43,581 bases of DNA, taken from NCBI RefSeq assembly GCF_023161665.1, contig NZ_JALNTW010000004.1, forward strand, positions 338,515 to 382,095, in the 5' to 3' direction. The notes beneath the pieces were generated by a model that made no database searches, was not told the origin of the DNA, and saw only the letters and a program-made list of their open reading frames with translations. The translations under genes were made by a program, and so were the position numbers. This stretch comes from Shewanella sp. 1CM18E. Lineage in GTDB: Bacteria > Pseudomonadota > Gammaproteobacteria > Enterobacterales > Shewanellaceae. Position 1 is the stretch's first letter. The number at the start of each line of letters is the position of its first letter. Below, in pieces: positions 1 through 12,000 of this stretch.

Positions 1-1
1 C

Positions 2-3000
2 ACTAATGAAAAGCCATTAACTATCGATGGTCAACAACAAATTCAACAAGTTAAAGAAAACTCCTCAGTCGATACAGTACAAGGTTCATTAGTGGCTCAT
101 GGCGATAATAGCCAATCGGTTACTTGGTCAATCCATCAAGGCCAAGGCCAATTTGGCGAACTCATTCTTGACGGAAAAACGGGGCAATGGCAGTACCATC
201 TCAATAACACATTAAGCTCGACCGACGCCTTAGCTGCCGGTGAACAACATACTGAACAATTTATTGTTATTGCTACCGATGCTCAAGGCCATCAAGTCAA
301 CACCGTTATCGCAGTAGGCGTTGCAGGCAGCAATGATCTCCCCACGATTTCCGGCATCCATCATGCATCGTTGAATGAAATGGGCAGTATCGATACTGCT
401 TCAGGTCAGTTACTTGCAACAGACCCAGATCACAATGACACCGCAGCTTGGAGCGTAACCCAGAGCCAAGGCCAATTTGGTCAACTGGTTATCGACTCAC
501 AAACAGGCCAATGGCATTATCAACTTGATAATCAATTGCCTAATACGCAAGCGCTAAATCAAGGGGATAAAGCCTCAGAGCAATTTATTGTCAAGGTTAC
601 TGATAGCTCAGGGCAAAGCGTTAGTCAGCTTGTCACTATCGATATTACAGGTAGTAACCAAACTGCACAGATCCAAGGTGTTAATAGCGCAGCGGTCACT
701 GAGGATAAAGACTTAGATAACCTAGGAGCCCTGCATGCAAAGGGACAGCTAAGCATAACCGATCCTGATGCCGGCCAAGCCCAGTTCAATGCTGAAAGTT
801 TGCAAGGGCAATTTGGTACACTAAGCATCGATAACCTCGGCCACTGGACTTACACCGCAGACAACTCCCAAGCTGCGATTCAAGGGCTGAAAACTGGCGA
901 GTCGATCACCGACACCCTGCTGGTACATTCTGTTGATGGCACCGAGCAGAAAATTACCGTCACCATTAACGGCACTGACGATAAGGCACATATCTCGTCC
1001 GCAAGCAGTGGTGGCACGAGCACAGCAAGCCTCACCGAAGACAAAGATGTGCACGGCGGCCAACTTCGTGTTGATGGCGCACTCAGTGTGACTGATGCTG
1101 ACAACGGCCAAGCCCAGTTCAATGCCGAAAGTTTGCAAGGCCAATTTGGTACGCTAAGCATCGATAACATTGGTCACTGGACCTACACCGCCGATAACGC
1201 ACAAGCTGCAATTCAGGGGCTCAAAACCGGTGAGTCACTCACCGATACCTTGCTGGTGCATTCTATTGACGGTACCGAGCAAAAGATCACTGTCACCATT
1301 AACGGCACTGACGACAAGGCTGTGATTGGTGGCACGAGCACCGCAAGCCTTACCGAAGACAAAGATGTCCATGCAGGTCAGCTTCGTGTGGATGGCGCAC
1401 TCAGTGTGACTGATGCTGACAACGGCCAAGCCCAGTTCAATGCCGAAAGTTTGCAAGGCCAATTTGGTACCCTATCAATTAATGATTTAGGCCACTGGAG
1501 TTACACCGCAGACAACTCGCAAGCGGCGATTCAAGGGTTAAAAACCGGAGAGTCACTCACCGATACCCTGCTAGTGCACTCCGTTGACGGCACAGAGCAG
1601 AAAATCACTGTCACCATTAATGGCACTGACGATAAGGCACATATCTCGTCCACAAGCAGTGCGGGCACCTCGACTGCAAGTCTCACCGAAGATAAAGACG
1701 TTCACAGCGGCCAACTTCACGTGGATGGCGCGCTTAACGTCACCGATCCCGACAATGCCCAAGCCCAATTCAACGCAGAAAGCTTACAAGGCCAATTTGG
1801 TACACTATCCATCAATGATTTAGGCCACTGGATTTACACTGCAGATAACTCTCAAGCCAGCATTCAAGGGCTAAAAACCGGCGAGTCGCTCACTGACACC
1901 CTGCTAGTGCACTCTGTTGATGGTACCGAGCAAAAAATTACTGTCACCATTAACGGCACAGACGATAAGGCTGTGATTGGTGGCACGAGCACCGCAAGCC
2001 TTACCGAAGATAAGGATGTTCATAGCGGCCAACTTAGGGTTGATGGCGCACTCAGTGTGACTGACGCTGACAATGGCCAAGCTCAGTTCAATACTGAAAG
2101 TTTACAAGGCCAATTTGGTACACTATCCATCAATGATTTAGGCCATTGGATTTACACTGCAGATAACTCTCAAGCCAGCATTCAAGGGCTAAAAACCGGT
2201 GAATCACTCACTGATACCCTACTGGTTCACTCAGTTGATGGTACCGAGCAGAAGATTAGCGTCACTATCAATGGCACTGATGATAAAGCCCATATCTCGT
2301 CCACAAGCAGTGGTGGCACTTCAACAGCCAGTCTCACCGAAGATAAAGACGTTCACAGCGGCCAGCTTAGAGTCGATGGCGCGCTCAGTGTGACTGATGC
2401 TGACAACGGCCAAGCTAAGTTCAATGCCGAGTCACTGCAAGGCCAGTTCGGTACACTAAGCATCGATAACCTCGGCCATTGGAGTTACACCGCAGACAAC
2501 TCGCAAGCTGCGATTCAAGGGCTTAAAACGGGCGAGTCGCTCACTGATACCCTGCTGGTACACTCTGTTGATGGCACAGAGCAAAAGATCACTGTCACCA
2601 TTAACGGCACAGATGATAAGGCTGTGATTGCAGGCACTTCAACCGCTAGCCTAACCGAAGACAAAGATGTGCATTCAGGTCAATTGCGTGTGGATGGTGC
2701 ACTCAGTGTGACTGATGCTGATAGCGGCCAAGCCCAGTTCAATACTGAAAGTTTACAAGGCCAGTTCGGTACCCTATCAATTAATGATTTAGGCCACTGG
2801 AGTTACACCGTAGACAACTCGCAAGCGGCGATTCAAGGGTTAAAAACGGGCGAGTCACTCACCGATACCCTGCTGGTGTACTCTGTTGATGGTACCGAGC
2901 AAAAAATTACTGTCACCATTAACGGCACAGACGATAAGGCTGTGATTGGTGGCACGAGCACCGCAAGCCTTACCGAAGATAAGGATGTTCATTCAGGTCA

Positions 3001-6000
3001 ACTTCGTGTTGATGACACACTCAGTATGACTGACGCTGATAGCGGCCAAGCCCAGTTCAACGCTGAAAGCTTACAAGGTCAATTCGGCACACTATCAATC
3101 AATAACCTCGGCCACTGGACTTACACAGCAGATAACGCACAAGCTGCAATTCAGGAGCTCAAAACCGGAGAGTCACTCACAGATACGCTGCTGGTACATT
3201 CTGTTGACGGTACCGAGCAAAAGATCACTGTGACCATTAACGGCACTGACGATAAGGCTGTGATTGGTGGCACGAGCACCGCAAGCCTTACCGAAGATAA
3301 GGATGTTCATAGCGGCCAACTTAGGGTTGATGGCGCACTCAATGTGACTGACGCTGACAACGGCCAAGCCCAGTTCAGTGCTGAAAGTTTACAAGGCCAA
3401 TTTGGTACACTATCCATCAATGATTTAGGCCATTGGATTTACACTGCAGATAACTCTCAAGCCAGCATTCAAGGGCTAAAAACCGGCGAGTCGCTCACTG
3501 ACACCCTGTTAGTGCACTCTGTTGATGGTAACGAGCAAAAAATTACTGTCACCATTAACGGCACAGACGATAAGGCTGTGATTGATGGCACCTCGACTGC
3601 AAGCCTTACCGAAGATAAGGATGTTCATAGCGGCCAACTTAGGGTTGATGGCGCACTCAGTGTGACTGATGCTGACAACGGCCAAGCTCAGTTCAATGCC
3701 AAAAGCCTGCAAGGCCAATTCGGTACCCTATCAATTAATGATTTAGGCCATTGGATCTATACCGCTGACAACTCGCAAGCTACGATTCAAGAGCTGAAAA
3801 CGGGTGAATCGCTCACCGATACCCTGCTGGTGCACTCTGTTGATGGCACTGAGCAAAAAATCACTGTCACCATTAACGGCACTGATGATAAAGCAGTCAT
3901 TTCGGGTAACAGTACTGCAAGCCTCACCGAAGATAAGGATGTTCACAGCGACCAGCTTAGAGTAGATGGTGCACTTAACGTCAGCGATCTCGATAACGGC
4001 CAAGCTCAGTTCAATGCCGAAAGCCTGCAAGGCCAGTTCGGTACACTTAGCATCGATAACCTCGGCCACTGGAGTTACACCGCGGATAACGCACAAAACG
4101 CGATTCAAGGGCTTAAAGCGGGCGAGTCGCTCACCGATACGCTACTCGTGCATTCCGTTGATGGCACTGAGCAAAAGATCACTGTCATCATTAACGGCAC
4201 TGATGACAAGGCACTGATTTCGGGTACCAGTACTGGAAGCCTCACCGAAGACAAAGATGTGCATTCAGGTCAATTACGTGTTGATGGTGCACTTAACGTC
4301 AGCGATCTCGATAACGGCCAAGCCCAGTTCAATGCCGAGTCACTGCAAGGCCAGTTCGGTACACTAAGCATCGATAATCTCGGCCACTGGAGTTACACCG
4401 CAGACAACTCGCAAGCTGCGATTCAAGGGCTTAAAACTGGCGAGTCACTCACCGATACAGTGCTAGTCCATTCAATCGATGGCACCGAACAGAAAATCAC
4501 TGTCACCATTAATGGCACTGACGATAAGGCACATATCTCGTCCACAAGCAGTGCGGGCACCTCGACTGCAAGTCTCACCGAAGATAAAGACGTTCACAGC
4601 GGCCAACTTCGCGTGGATGGCGCGCTTAACGTCACCGATCCCGACAACGCCCAAGCCCAATTCAACGCAGAAAGTTTGCAAGGCCAATTTGGTACACTAT
4701 CCATCAATGATTTAGGCCACTGGATTTACACTGCAGATAACTCACAGGCCAGTATTCAAGGGCTTAAAACGGGTGAGTCACTCACAGATACAGTATTGGT
4801 GCATTCCGTTGATGGTACCGAGCAAAAAATTACCGTGACCATCAATGGCACTGATGACAAAGCGGTTATTGCAGGCACATCAACCGCCTCTCTGACAGAA
4901 GATAAAGGTGTTCATTCAGGACAACTTCGTGTCGATGGCGCACTCAACGTCACCGATGCCGATAACGGCCAAGCCCAGTTCAATGCAGAAAGTTTGCAAG
5001 GGAAATTTGGTACGCTTTCAATTAATGATTTGGGCCACTGGACTTACACTGCTGACAACTCTCAACCTGTCATTCAAGGACTGAAAACTGGCGAGTCGCT
5101 GACTGATACCCTGTTGGTACATTCAGTGGATGGCACTGAGCAAAAGATCAAAGTCACCATCAACGGTACGGACGATAGTGCAGTGATTACAGATGCTCAG
5201 ATAGATATCAATTTACGCGGTGTTACCGAAGATCGAGGTTATATCGATACCCATTACGATCTTCATTATGAAGGCAAGTTGAACATTCAAGACCCCGATA
5301 AAGGAGAAGGTAGTTTTGACCCTAATATTGGCCCACAAACTTATCAAGGTATTGGTTACGATACCAAGTTAGGCGGCCACGTATTATTGATGCGAGATGG
5401 CCATTACACCTACACCTTAGATAATCGCAACATTCAAAACCTCGCAGCGGGAGAGACGAAACAAGATTCAGCGGTTATTCGCTCTGCCGATGGTACAACC
5501 CACACCATAGAGCTCACGGTACACGGAACCAATGATAAGCCAACGATTGCAGCACAATCACATACAGTTGTTGAAGGCGGCACTCTATTACAGGGACAGA
5601 TGGCCGGCCAAGATATTGATACGGGCGCGCAACTTCATTACTCAGCCCCAAAAATCGATGGACTGACATTCAATGCTGATGGCAGCTACAGCTTTGACCC
5701 TAGCCATGTAAGTTATCAATCACTGGCTGCTGGGGCGACAAAAACGCTAACGATTCCAGTCACCGTGACTGATGAGCATAATGCCAGTGCGACTCAAACC
5801 CTGTCGTTCACCATAACAGGGGGAAACAACGCTGCAATAATAAATGGCGTTGATACAGGTAATGTTGATGAAGGTCATGGCAGCTATGGTGATATGTCAC
5901 CAGATTACGCACAAGCAGGCATGGCTAGACTAGGGCAATCTGCATTAACTGCTGATGGTAAATTGGATATTGTTGACCCCGATACTGGTGAATCTCAGTT

Positions 6001-9000
6001 TGACTCTAAAGGTGGTGCTTGGAATAACTCTTACCATGGTCAATATGGTCACTTACTATTAAACCCAGATGGTACTTGGCATTACCATGTCACCGTAGGC
6101 AGTGTTGATTGGGTTGGTAATCGTAAGACAACTATCGGTACTACCATTGATGAGTTAGGTGACAATCAAACCCTAACCGACACCATTACCGTATACTCTA
6201 AAGATGGTACTGCTCACGACATAGTCATTACCATTCATGGCGATAATGATAGACCTTATATCAGTTCTGAAGTAACACTTGCCACAAGCACAGAAGATAC
6301 AGCGCTTACTTTCAGCAAAGCCGATTTACTTGCCAATACTGTCGACGTTGATGCAAATGACGCGGGCAAGCTTTCCATTGCAAATCTGTTAGTAGATCAC
6401 GGCTCTGTTGTTGATAATAAGGACGGCACATACACCTTTACCCCAACCAAAGACTATAACGGCAAAGTTCATTTTAGCTATGACGTAACAGATGCTCATG
6501 GTGGTATTACGCATACAGGCGCTTCCACCACACTAACAGCCACACCTGACGGCGCCATCATTTCAGAAGTAACAACTGGGCATGTCATTGAAGATGGGCC
6601 ACATAGCAGACACAATGCAGGCGTTACAACTGAACTCGCAAATGGGCAACTACAAGTTATCGATCCAGACAGCGGAGAGGATAAATTCCAATACAGCCAG
6701 TTTGGTGAATCAGCGATACACGATCCGTTCGGCGGCATGCTACGAATAGACAGTGCCGGCAATTGGGGTTATAGCGTTAATAATGCAGCTCTGCAGCATC
6801 TTGCCCAAGGACAAACGGAAACTGTTGTCTACCGTGTTCATAGCTATGATGGAACGGCATACGAGTTACATATTGACGTTGTAGGTACCAATGATGCGCC
6901 AACCGTTACCCAAGTTACACTCAGTAACGGTACTGAAGATACCCATTATCAAATGCAAGCGAGTCAGTTTGGGTTCACAGATATCGATACTGGCGATGCG
7001 CTTCATTCCATAGCAATCACAGACCTACCACCAGCAACGCAAGGTAAGTTTTTACTCGATGGACACGGCATTACTGCTGGCCAGAGCATTACGGCCAACG
7101 ACATTGCTAAGCTTCAATTCGTGCCTGCGCATAATTTTAATGGCGATGTACAGTTTAAATTTACAGTTAATGATGGCCATATTGATTCACAAGAAGCTAC
7201 AAATACACTCCATTTTAATGCAGTGGGAGACGCAGCGATTATATCAGGCACAGCAACCGGTGATGTGTATGAGCATGTAGATCCTAATATGTCGCCTGAC
7301 TATGCCCAGCCGGGTATGGCACATTTAACAACGAATATGATTCACACGGATGGCAAACTAACAATAGTCGATCCAGATACTGGTGAAAATAGCTTTGACT
7401 CTAAAGGTATTGGCTATACCTATCATGGGAAATATGGACATCTGATCCTCAACTCAAATGGAGAATGGTTTTATGCTGTTGCTACAGGTACAGCAGATGT
7501 AAATGGTGGCTTAACGACCACTGTAGGAAGAATAATTGATCAACTGGGTGCCGGAGAAAAACTCACTGACACGGTAACCGTGCAAAGTAAAGATGGCACC
7601 ACACACGACATTGTTATCACCATACATGGCGACAATGACCGCCCATATTGCTCTTCTGAGGTGCAGCTCAACAGCGGTAAAGAAGATCTGGCTCAAACCA
7701 TTACGGCTAGCGAACTATTAGCAAATACTTTAGACGTGGACACCAACGATATAGGCAAACTCACTATTGCGAATCTTCATGTCGATCATGGATCTATTCG
7801 GGATAATCACGATGGTAGTTACACTCTCACGCCAGAAAAAGATTACAACGGTCAAATTCATTTTAGCTATGACGTAAAAGACGCTCATGGGGGCACAACA
7901 GCAACGGGGGCATCGCTGCAACTCAGCTCTACACCAGATGCTGCTCAGATCACGGCCGTTGGTGATATATTACAAGAAGATAACCTCTTATCTGGCACTC
8001 ACCTCCTCCACTCTGAAGGACACTTTCAAGTTGTCGATCCTGATGGAGCCTCACAATCCTTCTTTGCAACTAACTCTGCAGGCAAAGACATTAGTTATAC
8101 AGGCTCACTCGGGGGGACACTTCAAATTTATAAAGGTGGCAATTATTTTTACGACATCAGCAACTACAATGTGGATGCTTTAAAAGCCGGAGAGGTCGCT
8201 AAAGATGTCTTTACTATCAGCAGTGCTGATGGCACCACCAAACAAGTTGAATTCACCATTCAAGGTACCAACGACGCCCCTTATATATCTAATGCTAGTT
8301 TGCATCAAGCGGTGATGGAAGATGGTAATCTGTTGCATGGCACTTTACATGGTATCGATCCTGATCATGGCGAACAACAACTCCTTACCTACACTTCTCT
8401 AAAAGCCATAGCAGGCTTTACTCTTCATACTAATGGCAGTTATACCTTTGACTCTTCAGATAAAGCTTATCAACATGCCTCTTTATCAGTTGGGAATATA
8501 CATATTCTAATTCCGGTTCAAGTCACTGATAGCGAAGGATTGCACACAACGCAAAATTTACGCATCAACATTATTCCAACCAATGATGCCCCTATTATTA
8601 CCAGCTCTATTGCTCTTGCTAGCAACCATGAAGATCAAACCGTCACCCTACATATGCAAGATTTACTCGCTCACGCGAGTGATATTGATGATTACGATCG
8701 CTTACAGGTGAGCGCTTTACGCGCTGACCATGGTCAGGTCACTGACAATCATGATGGTACATTTACTTTCACACCTGAAACCAACTTCCACGGAAAGGTC
8801 ACCTTCAATTACAGTGTGCATGATAATCATGGAGGCTCAACACCAGCATCAGCGACAATGCACCTTTCCAGTATCAATGATGTTCCCACAATTACCGTGA
8901 CAACGCTTGCTCAAGGTACTGAAGATACTCACTATCAAATGCAAGCGAGTCAGTTTGGGTTCACAGATATCGATACTGGCGATACGCTTCATTCCATAGC

Positions 9001-12000
9001 AATCACAGACCTACCACCAGCAACACAAGGTAAGTTTTTACTCGATGGACACGACATTACCGCTGGCCAAAGTATTGCCACTGCAGATATAAGTAAACTG
9101 CAGTTTATCCCTGCGCATAATTTTAATGGCGATGTGAACTTCTCATATACCGTTAACGACGGCCATACCAATTCAGCCAAAGCAACTAATACTCTGCATA
9201 TAACTCCTGTCAATGATGCAGCCAACATTGATGGACAAACACAGTCCACAGTCAGTGCTTCAATTACTGAAGATTCAGCCACCAGCACAATTTCGGGCCA
9301 ATTAACGTTAGTGGATCCTGATACTGGCGAAGACAAATTTGCAGCCAATACCCTATTCAGTGGTCAATATGGTCAGCTCGCAGTTGATGAAGATGGCAGC
9401 TGGCATTACGCGCTCAATAACGCTGCCACAGCGGTCAATGCCTTAAATGCAGGGGAGCAACTCACCGACACAATAGTCGTAACCTCACCCGATGGCACAG
9501 CTAGCAAGACCATTGCGATTACCATCCACGGCCATAGCGACACCCCGACTCTACAACTACAAGAAGCGGGCACAACCCAAGGATTAGATCTTTATGCTGG
9601 CATTCAAGGTAATCAAGTTAGCCAACTACAATACTCTACTGACGGGATCAATTTTAGTAGTCAGGTCCCGGCAGGGTTTAGTTTGGCAGCCGATGGACAT
9701 ACGTTAGAGGTCGATCCGGCTCACTCTGCCTACGATCACTTAGCTAATGGTGTTCAACACAAGATCTGGATCAACTACCAACTACAGGAGGGCAGCGGCA
9801 GTAACACTCACCAATCGAGCCAACAAGCACAAGTGGTTATCAACGGCACCAGTGACCAGCCTATTATTCATAGTTTCAAAGCCAATTCAGATCAATATAG
9901 TGGCCCAGTAACCGGGAACTTACTGCAAAGTGCAACCGATATAGACGATGGTGCACAACTCATTTTACAAGATCTGCAATTTAAAGATCCGACAACCCAT
10001 CATTACGTCAGTGTACATTCTGGGCAGGACGTGTCGATTGCAGGTGTTGGCCAAATACACATTGCTACAAACGGTGACTATCGCTTCACTCCAGAAGCAG
10101 GCTTTAGTGGTGATGTACCTGGATTTATTTATCGTGTGGTTGATACCCATGGCGACTACAAAGATGAAAGCCAAAATACGCTAAACATTCATATCGACGC
10201 CAACCACCAACCGACGGTACAAACCCTAAACGTCAGCACAGCGGAAGACACTGATTATCACTTTAGCACTGCTAGTTTTGGTTACCAAGACAGCGACAAT
10301 GATGCTTTAGCAGGGCTAACAATCACTCAACTACCCGATCCTGCTAATGGTCATTTATTTGTTAATGGCCATGCTATAAGCCAAGGGCAAACCATTAATG
10401 CCAATAATATTGATCATCTGCTGTTTAGGCCTGCTGCTAATTTTAATGGTGACGCTCACTTTAGCTATGTCGCCAATGACGGCCATCAAGATTCAGCCGC
10501 GCATACCGCAGTACTCAACGTTAGCGCCGTTAATGATTTGCCAGTGTTAACCATTAACCAGACCAGTCACACCCAAGGAAACTTAGTCGCAACCGATGTT
10601 GATACCGGCGATACCCATACATTTTCAGCGCCAATTCTGACTGGCAGCTTTGGCAATTTATCTGTTGACCCTGATAGCGGCGCTTATATCTATACCCAGA
10701 ATAATTCTGTGGCGCATATGAGCTATAACCCTGCCACAGCAACCTATAGCGGTGTCGATGTATTTGAAGTTAAGGTGAGTGATAATCACGGCGGTACAGC
10801 AAGTCAATTTATCAGCTTTAATGCTCAAGCAACCCTAAGCAGCACGGCTGGCACAATAGTGATAACAAGCAGTGTTCCAACTCAACCAGTGGTAACTGAC
10901 AGCTTGCCAAGCGGCCATATTGTTGCAACATCACCCACCAATCATGTAAGTATCAATCTCAGTACAACGAGTGACACAGGCCAAAGTCATAGCGATGATT
11001 TAACCTCAGACACCACACCTGACATTACTGGTCACACAGATATTCCCTTTTCTAGAGTCACTATTTACGACGGTAATAACCCTGTTGCTCATGCACTGTC
11101 TGATGCCAATGGTGACTATACTGCAACCTTATCAAGCTTAACTGAAGGGCTGCATAATATATTAGCCAAAGCGCTAGCACCATCATCCATAATGCCAGCG
11201 GTATCCTCGGCGCTCGATGTTGAGATTGATACCCATGCCAGCGCCACTATCCAGCTTGATCCGATTACCGCCGACAATGTTATCAATGCACAAGAGAGCC
11301 ACACTGCAGTGAATGTAACCGGCCAAGTCGGTGGTGATCCCCAGCAAGGAGACGTGGTCACGTTAACCCTTAATCAACAGCAACACACAGGTACGGTTGA
11401 TAGCCATGGTCAGTTTAGTATTGTTGTTACAGGCAGCGAATTAGCGTCGCAGTCATCAATATCAGCCAGTGTGACGAGTACTGATAATGCAGGCAACTCA
11501 ACTCAAGCGAGTCAGACTCTGCAGTATGAAACCGATCTTCAAGTTGGCCGACCTAGCATCACCTTTGAAAATCCCGGCAGTGATAACTTATACAGTAAAG
11601 CAGAAATCGCCCATGGTAATGCTGGTACGATTACTGCCACAGTGCATGCTGCAACCGATGCCAAGGTAGGAGAACACCTAAACATTAATGGCATTGACCA
11701 CATTCTCGACGCAAAGAGCTTAGCCCACGGAATTCAACTCGAAGTCGCTCCAAGTAGCATAATCAAAGCCATCATGACTGATGAGCATGGCAACGTGAAC
11801 TCCGCCTTAAACATGGCAGCAGGCGCTAAACCTGAACCCATAGTTGTCACTGCACCACCTGGCAGTCACCATATTGGCGCCTCACTAGGCGTACCAACAA
11901 TTATACCCGGCCAAACTCCGGTACCTATCGCTGAACAAGGCTGGAAAATTTTAGTCAACGGCCATTATCAAACCTCCTATACCAGTCAATGGGGCACCCT

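Noticed and set aside
92..94. GTG at 92 as the start of the giant adhesin
   Set aside because: The frame is open to the window edge and the residues before it continue the repeat pattern, so the true start is outside.
625..4700. Many antisense and off-frame open frames of 60-120 codons inside the repeat array, for example 3743-4108 minus
   Set aside because: They recur with the repeat period, lack ribosome binding sites and are by-products of the coding bias of the giant gene.
677..5193. Possible CRISPR array because of regular repetition
   Set aside because: Units are over 300 bp, coding and contiguous with no spacers.
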